From: Clostridia bacterium | GTDB taxonomy: Bacteria; Bacillota_A; Clostridia; Christensenellales; CAG-138 | Direction: 5' to 3' | Assembly: GCA_017553815.1 (NCBI GenBank) | Contig: JAFZJT010000293.1 | Span: forward strand, 1 to 8,157 | Length of the DNA: 8,157 nt | In this document: positions 1-5,668 of the stretch, in pieces | Position numbering within the stretch: the stretch's first letter is position 1 | Layout: each line of letters opens with the position of its first letter | Position numbers and translations under genes: made by a program | Notes under the pieces: model-generated | Told to the model about the DNA's origin: nothing | Seen by the model: the letters and a program-made list of their open reading frames with translations, nothing else | The model's database searches: none

Positions 1-1
1 A

Positions 2-121
2 AAAGGCAACTGCCTTGACAACGCTGTGATGGAAAACTTCTTCGGACTATTGAAGAGCGAGCTGCTTTACCTGAAAGAGTTCGATTCTTTGGATCAGTTC
101 AAAGCAGAGCTGATCGAGTAG
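2..121 (+). pseudogene. IS3-family transposase (OrfB), C-terminal fragment
   Basis: An open frame enters from the left edge and gives 40 codons ending in TAG. The peptide contains [19 protein letters not shown], the signature around the last catalytic acid of IS3/IS150-type DDE transposases. E11 of the fragment is the catalytic Glu, with the usual basic residue seven positions later (K18). Family members normally run some 30 residues further, through a Tyr/Asn/Arg-rich tail. Here the frame stops at LIE, and the G of the TAG is the first base of the IS256-type terminal repeat. I infer that insertion of the IS256-family element cut this gene. The missing tail is not found on the far side of that element. 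Confidence 0.85.
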
Positions 122-146
122 GCTCTTCCCCACATTTTGTGTAAAC
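121..146 (+). repeat. Left terminal inverted repeat of the IS256-family element
   Basis: Read inward, this pairs with the complement of 1603-1628. The shared core is TTGTGTAA, with a second shared CTCTTC block near the outer end if a 2-base gap is allowed. It lies on the transposase 3' side. Confidence 0.7.
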
Positions 147-176
147 ACTGTACGGCATGAATGATTAGGTGGTTCG

Positions 177-210
177 AGGTCGTGATGGACACGTCTGTCC
201 ATCGCGACCT
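177..210. repeat. 15-bp inverted repeat (hairpin) in the IS subterminal region
   Basis: Arms 177-191 and 196-210 pair at 14 of 15 positions. The remaining pair (183/204) is a G-T wobble, and the loop is 4 nt. It lies between the left IS end and the transposase stop. Neither side has a strong T run (the plus side has only CTTGTTTG), so it is not a clear rho-independent terminator. A role in blocking incoming transcription is possible. Confidence 0.55.
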
Positions 211-241
211 TGTTTGCATATTAGCGTAAAACCGGCGGTTT

Positions 242-275
242 GTCAAGGGCGCGAAGCGTTCATTTTACCCTTGAC
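242..275. repeat. 8-bp inverted repeat downstream of the transposase
   Basis: GTCAAGGG (242-249) and CCCTTGAC (268-275) are perfect complements with an 18-nt loop. On the minus strand this hairpin follows the transposase stop at 307 and is followed by AAACCGCC and a short GGTTTT. It could be a weak terminator for the transposase transcript. Confidence 0.35.
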
Positions 276-306
276 GAAGCGACGGCTTTGCGCTACCGTC
301 TCGCTC

Positions 307-1557
307 TTAGAGCGGCATCCTGTCCCCGAAGAATATCTCAAGCCGGGCATGTATCTGCGCCCAATCCCTACGCTTGCCCGTCCACTTCCGTGTGATGTCC
401 ATAGCGGCAAGATAGAGCATCTTGAGAAGAGCATCGTCATTGGGGAAAACAGCCTTGTTCTTCGTCACTTTTCTCAGCTGCCGATTGAAATTTTCAATGG
501 CGTTGGTGGTGTAGATGAGAGTCCTGATCTCCTGCGGATACTTGAAATAGGTCGCAAGCTCCGGCCGGTTTTCTCGCCGGGACTTGGATATCTTGGGATA
601 TTTCGAGTCCCATTTTGCGGCGAATTCATCGAGTGCGTAGAGCGCCGTCGGCTCGTCGACCGCACCGTAAACCGCTTTCAGATCGACTGTAAGCGCCTTG
701 ATATCCTTGTAGGAAACATACTTTGTGCTGCTGCGTATCTGATGGACGATGCAATGCTGTACCTCTGTTTTTGGATAAACAGCCTGTATTGCTTCAGGAA
801 ATCCGGTCAAGCCGTCAACACAGGCTATCAGGATATCCTCCAAACCACGGTTTTTCATTCCGTTGAGGATGGAGAGCCAGAACCTTGCACTCTCGTTTTC
901 CCCAACGTACATACCAAGAACATCTTTCCTGCCGTCAAGGTCGATGCCGATAGCGATATAAACTGCCTTCTTTATAATGCGCCCTTCACTGCGTACATGG
1001 TAGTGTATCGCATCCATGAACACCACGGCATATACGCTCTCAAGCGGCCGCTGCTGCCATTCCTTCACCACAGGCAGTATCTTGTCCGTCACTCGGCTTA
1101 TCGTGAAATCCGATACCTCAAGACCGTAAATGTCCATGATGTGTGCCGAAATATCGTTAGTTGTCATACCTTTTGCATACATCGACAGTATCTTTTCTTC
1201 GATGTCGCCGGCAAGTGTCGTCTGCTGTTTTTTCACAAGCTGCGGCTCTAATTCGCCCTCCCGATCCCTCGGGATCGCAAGCTCCAATTCGCCGAAGCTC
1301 GTTTTCATCGTCTTTCGGCTGTGTCCGTTCCGGCTGTTGGTGCCCGTCTTGTTCTTGTAGTCGTACTTACTGTAGCCGAGTTTCTCGTCGAGCTCTGCTT
1401 CAAGACCGTTCTCGAGTATCGCTCCTACCATCTTGCGCAAAAGCTCGTGCAGATCCGACAGGTCATTCACGTTGAAATTCGTCAATACCGCCTGTATCTG
1501 CTTCTTCGCAAGCTCGTTTGCTGCCCGCTCTTCAGGGCTGTCCTTGTACTTTGGCAT
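307..1557 (-). CDS. IS256-family transposase
   Basis: This is a DDE transposase that cuts and joins the ends of its own element. The 416-aa length is normal and the frame is intact. Visible features are the N-terminal region with a GYSKYDYKNK stretch followed by SRNGHSRKT (about 61-83), first catalytic Asp D182 in VFMDAIHYHVR, second Asp D248 in ACVDGLTGFPEAI, the C-x2-H pair C269/H272 in HCIVHQIR, and catalytic Glu E355 in TTNAIENFNRQLR. The start is placed at 1557 rather than 1572. GGAGG (1565-1569) sits 7 bases before this ATG and lies inside the longer reading. Transcription probably starts from a promoter in the right end of the element. It appears functional; activity was not tested. 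Confidence 0.95.
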   Translation of the reverse strand: MPKYKDSPEERAANELAKKQIQAVLTNFNVNDLSDLHELLRKMVGAILENGLEAELDEKLGYSKYDYKNKTGTNSRNGHSRKTMKTSFGELELAIPRDREGELEPQLVKKQQTTLAGDIEEKILSMYAKGMTTNDISAHIMDIYGLEVSDFTISRVTDKILPVVKEWQQRPLESVYAVVFMDAIHYHVRSEGRIIKKAVYIAIGIDLDGRKDVLGMYVGENESARFWLSILNGMKNRGLEDILIACVDGLTGFPEAIQAVYPKTEVQHCIVHQIRSSTKYVSYKDIKALTVDLKAVYGAVDEPTALYALDEFAAKWDSKYPKISKSRRENRPELATYFKYPQEIRTLIYTTNAIENFNRQLRKVTKNKAVFPNDDALLKMLYLAAMDITRKWTGKRRDWAQIHARLEIFFGDRMPL

Positions 1558-1583
1558 GTTAATTCCTCCCATATGGCTTTTCT

Positions 1584-1612
1584 ATTCTATACCATTCAGG
1601 AGGCTTACACAA
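1584..1612 (-). promoter_or_regulatory. Predicted transposase promoter
   Basis: On the minus strand, TTGTGT (1612-1607) and TAGAAT (1589-1584) are separated by 17 bases. The -35 box lies within the right terminal inverted repeat, a common arrangement in insertion sequences that lets transposase binding repress its own gene. The -10 is about 26 bases before the chosen ATG. Confidence 0.5.
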
Positions 1613-1628
1613 GATTTGAAGAGGTCTC
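1603..1628 (-). repeat. Right terminal inverted repeat of the IS256-family element
   Basis: This is the imperfect complement of 121-146, with shared CTTGTGTAA and CTCTTC blocks read inward from 1628. The outermost 4-6 bases do not match the left end well, so the boundary is approximate. Confidence 0.65.
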
Positions 1629-1633
1629 TAAAA

Positions 1634-1662
1634 GAATAACCCCCAATTAACAGGGGTTATTC
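1634..1662 (-). terminator. Rho-independent-like hairpin at the right edge of the IS
   Basis: A perfect 10-bp stem, GAATAACCCC (1634-1643) with GGGGTTATTC (1653-1662), has a 9-nt loop. Read on the minus strand it is followed by TTTTA, so it could stop transcription entering the transposase gene from outside. Read on the plus strand it is followed by CAAACTTGG, which is not terminator-like. It lies just outside the inverted repeat, so it may belong to the host sequence or to the element. Confidence 0.5.
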
Positions 1663-1819
1663 CAAACTTGGCACACACACTCAGGTTCTGCAAAGTGACG
1701 TGCATATATGGTACGAATCACGATAACGGATTATCTAAGCGGAGCACAAATATCCTTGCAATTACAAAGAAAACACCAACACTCGAATCGGCACAGGCCG
1801 AGAAACGGAGGATACTACT

Positions 1820-2191
1820 ATGATGAAAGCAACCGAAAGCTTCACGATCACCTACACCGAGAAGGACGGCCTTCTCTATCCCGACCTTATGTTGCCGGAG
1901 CAATCCGGAGAGGACATTGGCCGCTTCGGCAGAATGCGAAAGCGCTATCTCAAGGAGCATCGCAAGGCGTACTATTCGCTTCTTTGCATGAAACTTGAAC
2001 TCAACTACCATCTGCGCGAGATCAACAGGCAGGCGCTTGAGCAGATCGAGCTTATCACTTCCCAGCTCGCCCAAGCCGAAGGCGTAACCGAGGAACTCAA
2101 AGCCCGCGATCAGCTTGGCTGGGTACAGGCTATGAACTCATGCAGGGCGCGGGCGGAGGAAATCGTTATTACAGAAATAGTGTTATCATGA
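1820..2191 (+). CDS. tnpV: TnpV-family transposon-encoded protein
   Basis: A small (123 aa), soluble, charged protein with no catalytic motif. It has the TnpV pattern: a short N-terminal beta region, then LMLPEQSGEDIGRFGRMRKR (about 28-47), YLKEHRKAYY (48-57), a helical section with LNYHLREINRQALEQIELI, and a C-terminal helix near QLGWVQAMNS followed by RARAEEIVITEIV. TnpV genes travel with serine-recombinase transposons and conjugative elements of Clostridia; their biochemical role is not established. GGAGG (1807-1811) lies 8 bases before the ATG at 1820, and a second ATG follows at once (1823). It converges on the fic gene across a shared terminator hairpin. I found no convincing promoter in 1663-1819, which otherwise shows only a small TCGGC/GCCGA stem (about 1785-1800). 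Confidence 0.85.
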   Translation: MMKATESFTITYTEKDGLLYPDLMLPEQSGEDIGRFGRMRKRYLKEHRKAYYSLLCMKLELNYHLREINRQALEQIELITSQLAQAEGVTEELKARDQLGWVQAMNSCRARAEEIVITEIVLS

Positions 2192-2229
2192 TTCTTAAAG
2201 TAAAATTGCGGAAACAGCGCAAATAACAA

Positions 2230-2268
2230 AAACGGGCCGAGGTGATTAGATCAAACCTCGGACCGTTT
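2230..2268. terminator. Bidirectional terminator between tnpV and fic
   Basis: Arms 2230-2243 and 2255-2268 pair at 13 of 14 positions with an 11-nt loop. The minus-strand reading ends in GTTTTTGTTATTTG, a good U tract for ending the fic transcript, whose stop codon is only 7 bases upstream. The plus-strand reading is followed by GGCTTTTC, weaker but adequate for tnpV. Confidence 0.8.
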
Positions 2269-2274
2269 GGCTTT

Positions 2275-3318
2275 TCAAATCGTTTTTCTGATGTAATATG
2301 TCGATCTGCCGCCGCCCTGCTTTTCGATCTCGCCGAGTTCGCAGAGCCTGCGGAGATGGCGTTCGACCGATGAGTTGCTCATAGATGGCACAAGCTCGGC
2401 AACTTCAATCTTGGTAAACCTGCCTATTCGGGTTTTTACGGCGTTGCGCACGGTATCGAGCGGCGAAACCGAAACAAGCTGCATTCGCTCCTCGAAATCG
2501 CGGTACGCGGCGATGATCGTTCCGAGCAGATACTTGATAAACGGCGTTGGATCATCCTCTCCGCCGTGCCAACCGTGCTGCGAGGCTTCGAGCGAGTCAT
2601 AATAATCATCTTTCGTATGCGCGATCTTCGCCTCAAGCGAAATGTATTTGCCTATCTCATAGCCGCTGCGATAGAGCAGCAGCGTGGTTAAAAGGCGTGA
2701 CATTCTGCCGTTTCCGTCGATAAACGGATGGATGCAGAGAAAATCGTGGATGAAACACGGGATTATCAGCAGCGGATCGACGCTGCCATCGCCCACGGCA
2801 ATATTGTACGCCTCACAGATCTCGCGCATCGCATCCGGCGTTTCATACGGCGCAAGCGGCGTGAACAGCACAAACTGTTTGCCAACGCCATCGGTCGCGG
2901 TGATATAGTTTTGCACATTCTTAAACGAGCCGCCGAACGCACTGTCCGTATGGCTGAACATTATCTTGTGGAGCTGCAAAATATAGTTCGGCTCAAGCGG
3001 AATGTACTCGAAATTTTCATGCACCGTGTTCAGCGCATCACGATAGCCGGCGATCTCCTTTTCATCACGGGTGCACGGCGCGGTCTTCTCGCTCATAAGC
3101 TGCCTAAGGCGCGTATCGGTGGTGCGTATGCCCTCTATCGCGTTGGACGATTCCGTGCTCTGCACCTTGGCGATCTCAATAAGCCGGTCGAGTTCATCCG
3201 GTTTTTGCCGCAGATATAAAGCCTGACGGCCCTTCAATTCGTGGATCTGGGAAAGATAGTTTATGATCTCATTATCCCAAGCCTTGTTCTTCAAATAGGA
3301 ATAATCAAAGCTTCGCAT
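2275..3318 (-). CDS. Fic-family protein (class II, predicted AMPylase) with C-terminal winged helix
   Basis: Fic proteins usually transfer AMP from ATP to a hydroxyl side chain of a target protein. The full active-site motif HPFIDGNGRMSR is present with catalytic H197 (residues 197-208). The flap (about GVGKQFVLFTPL, 144-155) precedes it. SNAIEG (S58, E62, G63) matches the inhibitory (S/T)xxxE(G/N) helix. Its N-terminal position makes this class II, self-inhibited within one chain. Residues about 285-347 (TRIGRFTKIEVAELV, then SNSSVERHLRRLCELGEIEKQG) look like a winged-helix DNA-binding domain, so the protein may also act at DNA. The 347-aa length is usual. The start at 3318 is preferred: GAGGTG (3325-3330) is 6 bases upstream but directly abuts the alternative ATG at 3324. 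A longer reading from 3450 has no good ribosome site and runs through the promoter and the inverted repeat. No separate antitoxin gene is visible. The target is unknown. Confidence 0.93.
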   Translation of the reverse strand: MRSFDYSYLKNKAWDNEIINYLSQIHELKGRQALYLRQKPDELDRLIEIAKVQSTESSNAIEGIRTTDTRLRQLMSEKTAPCTRDEKEIAGYRDALNTVHENFEYIPLEPNYILQLHKIMFSHTDSAFGGSFKNVQNYITATDGVGKQFVLFTPLAPYETPDAMREICEAYNIAVGDGSVDPLLIIPCFIHDFLCIHPFIDGNGRMSRLLTTLLLYRSGYEIGKYISLEAKIAHTKDDYYDSLEASQHGWHGGEDDPTPFIKYLLGTIIAAYRDFEERMQLVSVSPLDTVRNAVKTRIGRFTKIEVAELVPSMSNSSVERHLRRLCELGEIEKQGGGRSTYYIRKTI

Positions 3319-3346
3319 TTTCATCACCTCGATCTTATTCTCGTCA

Positions 3347-3375
3347 ATTATAGCGAATTTGATGCGAATAATCAA
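3347..3375 (-). promoter_or_regulatory. Predicted fic promoter, near consensus
   Basis: On the minus strand TTGATT (3375-3370) and a perfect TATAAT (3352-3347) are separated by exactly 17 bases. The -10 lies 28 bases upstream of the chosen ATG at 3318. This shows fic can be transcribed independently of the nuclease-helicase gene and supports the start at 3318 over 3450. Confidence 0.75.
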
Positions 3376-3384
3376 GTTCTTGAT
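3371..3384. promoter_or_regulatory. Palindrome overlapping the fic -35 box (possible operator)
   Basis: ATCAAG-TT-CTTGAT is a perfect 6-bp inverted repeat with a 2-base centre. It covers five of the six -35 bases. On the minus strand the heptamer GCATCAA occurs twice in the vicinity, once entering the palindrome and once inside the promoter spacer. A dimeric repressor bound here would block the promoter. The Fic winged helix is one candidate regulator; that is inference. Confidence 0.4.
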
Positions 3385-3417
3385 GCAATTATCTTTTCGA
3401 GTTCCATCATAGTAATT

Positions 3418-3472
3418 CACCGATTCTCGTCTCGAAACGGCATTTTCCACATCATCAAGACGAGAATCGGTG
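3418..3472 (+). repeat. Perfect 15-bp inverted repeat upstream of fic
   Basis: CACCGATTCTCGTCT (3418-3432) and its exact complement (3458-3472) flank a 25-nt loop. On the plus strand TTTTTC follows directly (3473-3478), giving terminator form, but no plus-strand gene lies upstream to need it. It sits near the boundary where base composition drops from about half G+C to AT-rich. It may be a terminator, a protein-binding site or a relic of an insertion. Confidence 0.6.
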
Positions 3473-3696
3473 TTTTTCTAACTACGTGTGAGACGTAAGA
3501 TTCTGTGAAGTTGTTTCTTATAAAGCCATACGTAAGAAGTAATATAGTAAAATTCCCAAAAATCACTTCACAATGGCTCATATATCACAGAGCTGCCAGC
3601 ATAAACTACGTTGTTTGCAATTCGTGGTCGGAAAGTTTACCAACTGTAAACCGGAATTCTATAGTATGGTTAGTGGATTCCGCATTTTTACCCCTT
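3473..3696. other. AT-rich intergenic stretch between nuclease-helicase and fic, no gene seen
   Basis: Together with the fic promoter region, this makes a gap of about 380 bases without a supported gene. I see a 6-bp hairpin GTTTAC/GTAAAC (3635-3640 and 3646-3651) about 45 bases past the helicase stop, without a U tract on the minus strand, and a distant 8-bp inverted pair TGTGAAGT/ACTTCACA (3504-3511, 3565-3572). A plus-strand GTG frame of 73 codons (3505-3726) has no ribosome site and no recognisable content, so I do not call it. Confidence 0.5.
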
Positions 3697-5019
3697 TTAC
3701 GTGCTCATTGCTTTAATTCTAAGTAGTTCTATATACAGCAAAGGATTATCGAGCACGATTATTTTGAGTTCATCTACTACACGGGTAACAATCTGGTAGA
3801 GCATTCCTGATGCGCTATAATAGCTATTTTTCGCTTGCAGCTTTCCACTTTCCGAATACCGGAAATTCTTGTCCATGACAAAAACAACTTTTGAGAACTC
3901 CTGTCCGATAACGCCATGTGCATTAAACTCACCTAGCTCTGTAAGTTCATTGTATGGATCGGGATCATACGTTGAAGTTGTATATGTAATTGCAGTCCAT
4001 CCCGATTCGCGCAAAAACGTCATATAATCTTTAGCAGATTCATAACTGTCAAAATAATCCACCGTTACGCAATCATAGTTAAGATTATCGTGGCTCTTGC
4101 CCTTATCAAACATATTCGTAATGAAGGATGCCATTGCCTTATTTGTTCGTATTTTGTTTGTAAGTCTCTTTCTTGACAATGTTACATTTGGATAGTTCTG
4201 CGATAGATACTCACTTACATCAAGGGTTTCTCCGGTGCGTAGGTATTGTTTTGTGTCAAACGAAAAGAACAGCGGTATCTGTGCTTCAACAGACTTATCC
4301 ACTAATGCGGATAATTGAGGTGCTCGAATCCTTTGAGACTCATCAACAAATACAATCGAGTAGTCGCTTATGGAAAGGACGGTTTTGTCTCGTGGGATAT
4401 TTTTAATCGAGATAATATTCCACCCATATTTCTCTTTCAACTTCTCATGTCCTTGATTCAGAATACCGCAGTGAACAATCAAGACTTTTTTATCTCCCTC
4501 GTGGAACGATTTGGCAATATCATACATCGTTAGCGTTTTTCCTGTACCAGCATTTGCTGATAAGCAAAAAAACATAAACGGTGTTTCTTTAAGCTCATTT
4601 ATCGTTTCTTCTTTAACTCTTTTCTGTGCACTCGTTAAGAAATAGCTTCCAAGTATAAAAGCATCAGTCGAATTAAAGGGAGAAATAAGATAATTGGATG
4701 GTATAAAAAGCCTATCCGGATCAATTGAATAATCAATTACTTGGTTGCGCATATATTGAGCAACAACGTCTGGGGCAACGCGAATGACAGAGTCCTTTCC
4801 CAAATATTGATAAAAACCATCGTTTTCAACATATGTAAAAATGTGAGTAGTCCTATTCAGAAACTGAAGATAGTAGTAGTTTTCATGCATTTGCTTTAAT
4901 ATCTTTTTTTCCTTTTGAGCAATCTTCAGTTCGCTTTTAATTTCAATATTGAGTATGAAGCCGCTTCCGAACCTCAGCAAATCGAATTCCTTCCCGATCT
5001 GTGCAATAGAATAACTCAC
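3697..5019 (-). CDS. DUF2075/Schlafen-group-3-type SF1 helicase, with the core of a PD-(D/E)xK-like nuclease domain
   Basis: A predicted ATP-driven nucleic-acid helicase or translocase, 440 aa from the GTG at 5019. Visible motifs are Walker A SANAGTGKT (154-162), Walker B VFVDESQ (DESQ 226-229, a DExQ box), motif III-like SFDTKQ (253-258), KIRTN with MASFI (289-300), motif V-like AHGVIGQEF (367-375) and a degenerate motif VI LYQIVTRVV (407-415). Residues 11-28, EFDLLRF and then NIEIKSE, give the D13...E26-x-K28 arrangement of PD-(D/E)xK nucleases, followed by a helix (about 35-54) and a strand (THIFTYV). The first strand of that domain is encoded upstream in another frame (5016-5204), so this GTG frame alone starts inside the fold. 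No ribosome site precedes the GTG. The gene is AT-rich compared with its neighbours: sampled line 4561-4620 is 28% G+C, against 55% at 2761-2820 and 50% at 6481-6540. A DNA/RNA immunity role is inferred from architecture. Confidence 0.85.
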   Translation of the reverse strand: MSYSIAQIGKEFDLLRFGSGFILNIEIKSELKIAQKEKKILKQMHENYYYLQFLNRTTHIFTYVENDGFYQYLGKDSVIRVAPDVVAQYMRNQVIDYSIDPDRLFIPSNYLISPFNSTDAFILGSYFLTSAQKRVKEETINELKETPFMFFCLSANAGTGKTLTMYDIAKSFHEGDKKVLIVHCGILNQGHEKLKEKYGWNIISIKNIPRDKTVLSISDYSIVFVDESQRIRAPQLSALVDKSVEAQIPLFFSFDTKQYLRTGETLDVSEYLSQNYPNVTLSRKRLTNKIRTNKAMASFITNMFDKGKSHDNLNYDCVTVDYFDSYESAKDYMTFLRESGWTAITYTTSTYDPDPYNELTELGEFNAHGVIGQEFSKVVFVMDKNFRYSESGKLQAKNSYYSASGMLYQIVTRVVDELKIIVLDNPLLYIELLRIKAMST

Positions 5020-5025
5020 AAAAAA
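5016..5025 (-). promoter_or_regulatory. Slippery heptamer T TTT TTG followed by TGA: -1 frame junction
   Basis: The upstream frame reads GAT GGT TTT TTG TGA. The heptamer at 5025-5019 fits X XXY YYZ in the zero frame, and a -1 slip puts the next codon at GTG (5019-5017), precisely in the helicase frame. The joined peptide, ending MAHFDGF and continuing VSYSIAQIGKEFDLL, reads as one continuous nuclease domain. One extra T in the six-base run would give the same fusion. I did not find a clear stimulatory SD or pseudoknot. Confidence 0.55.
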
Positions 5026-5204
5026 CCATCAAAATGAGCCATGTTGCACCCATATTGCTTCATTATGGTGCAAAAGCTGCCCAAGTTTCTAATTTCGTGC
5101 TTCTTAAGAACCTTAAAGCGCTTATCTATATCTGCGCCAACTGCCTCAGCAGCGGCATCCCCCTGGAAAACAGCAATAATATTTCTCGGCTTCATTCTTT
5201 GCAT
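5016..5204 (-). CDS. N-terminal segment of the nuclease-helicase (frame-separated)
   Basis: A 62-aa frame starting MQRMKPRNIIAVFQGDAAAE and ending MAHFDGFL. It has no complete domain of its own. The helical segment 20-50 and the ending FDGF look like the first helix and first strand of the nuclease domain that continues in the helicase frame. It has the only good translation start of the pair: AAGGAG (5209-5214) lies 4 bases before ATG 5204, and a second ATG at 5195 is possible. It overlaps the GTG-started frame by four bases (GTGA). With a -1 shift the product would be 502 aa. It begins 11 bases after the DUF3800 stop, so the two genes are probably one operon. Alternatives are translational coupling by termination and restart, or a damaged gene. 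Confidence 0.7.
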   Translation of the reverse strand: MQRMKPRNIIAVFQGDAAAEAVGADIDKRFKVLKKHEIRNLGSFCTIMKQYGCNMAHFDGFL

Positions 5205-5208
5205 CTCG

Positions 5209-5214
5209 CTCCTT
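5209..5214 (-). promoter_or_regulatory. Ribosome binding site for the nuclease-helicase gene
   Basis: On the minus strand AAGGAG lies directly after the DUF3800 stop (TAA-TAAGGAG) and 4 bases before ATG 5204. It decides that translation starts in the 62-codon frame, not at the GTG of the helicase frame. Confidence 0.7.
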
Positions 5215-5215
5215 A

Positions 5216-5659
5216 TTAGAAAAGTTCATCCAACCGCCTTCGGAAAGGCGTCCTCTTGGGAATATCAACTACGCCGTATCCGACTATCGTCCCGTTGGCA
5301 TGGCAACGCATCCGGGGCTTAATGAATTCGTCGTATAGATCCGTCGCAAACTGATAATTTCCCGGTGATACGATCTTTCCGCGCAAATAGCCGTTCATTA
5401 CACCGGCAGCGTAATCGGCGAGCTGTATACCGGGGCTGTATAGACTGTTTTCAATCAATACGCCTTGGTATAAGTGTTTGTACCGGACAAAGTCACCCTG
5501 CATTGTAAATGCGTGACACGCCGCTTTGATCTGCTTGATCATGTCAGCATTTAATTCGTCCATCACAAACGATGCGAATCCGTTTTCCGAGCTCATATCC
5601 ATCTGTATTCTTTGGAATGCATCCTGCAAGTGAAACCCGTAAACCGTATTCTCATACAT
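5216..5659 (-). pseudogene. DUF3800 protein, C-terminal half (5' truncated)
   Basis: DUF3800 proteins are predicted to have an RNase H-like fold and are common on mobile elements; their activity is not established. About 147 codons remain, from MYENTVYGF to the stop. Recognisable parts are SFVMDELN (D34/E35) and the C-terminal signature SPGIQLADYAAGVMNGYL, with Q79 and D82 typical of the family. The N-terminal IDES-type strand expected in intact members is missing. At about 5660 the coding sense passes to a plus-strand fragment of another protein, so the gene was cut by recombination. ATG 5659 has no ribosome site. The remnant abuts the nuclease-helicase gene (11 bases), which suggests the two once worked together. 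Confidence 0.65.
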
Positions 5660-5668
5660 GTTACATGT
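5655..5668. repeat. Tandem TACATGT x2 at a recombination junction
   Basis: TACATGT occurs twice in direct contact (5655-5661, 5662-5668). Together they form a near-palindrome ACATG-TTA-CATGT. It lies exactly where the minus-strand DUF3800 coding ends and the plus-strand SNF2-type coding begins. Confidence 0.5.

Larger units (their letters stand above)
121..1628 (-). mobile_element. IS256-family insertion sequence, about 1.5 kb
   Basis: The element has one full-length IS256-type transposase on the minus strand, framed by imperfect terminal inverted repeats (121-146 and 1603-1628). About 1.5 kb is within the usual family size. The exact outer ends are uncertain by a few bases because the repeats are imperfect. 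I see no 8-9 bp target duplication at the two junctions. The left neighbour, an IS3 transposase, does not resume on the right, which suggests that one flank was later exchanged or deleted. Confidence 0.85.

Noticed and set aside
169..1251. 360-codon plus-strand open frame
   Set aside because: It is antisense to the IS256-family transposase, has no recognisable domain, and its upstream half lies in the IS subterminal region.
2728..3219. 163-codon plus-strand open frame
   Set aside because: It is antisense to fic. The Fic motif, promoter and terminator all support the minus strand.
3319..3450. 44-residue N-terminal extension of Fic
   Set aside because: It would begin inside the inverted-repeat loop, run through the predicted promoter and lack a ribosome site. 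GAGGTG supports the start at 3318.
3505..3726. 73-codon plus-strand frame in the AT-rich gap
   Set aside because: It has a GTG start, no ribosome site and no recognisable content, and it overlaps the 3' end of the helicase gene.
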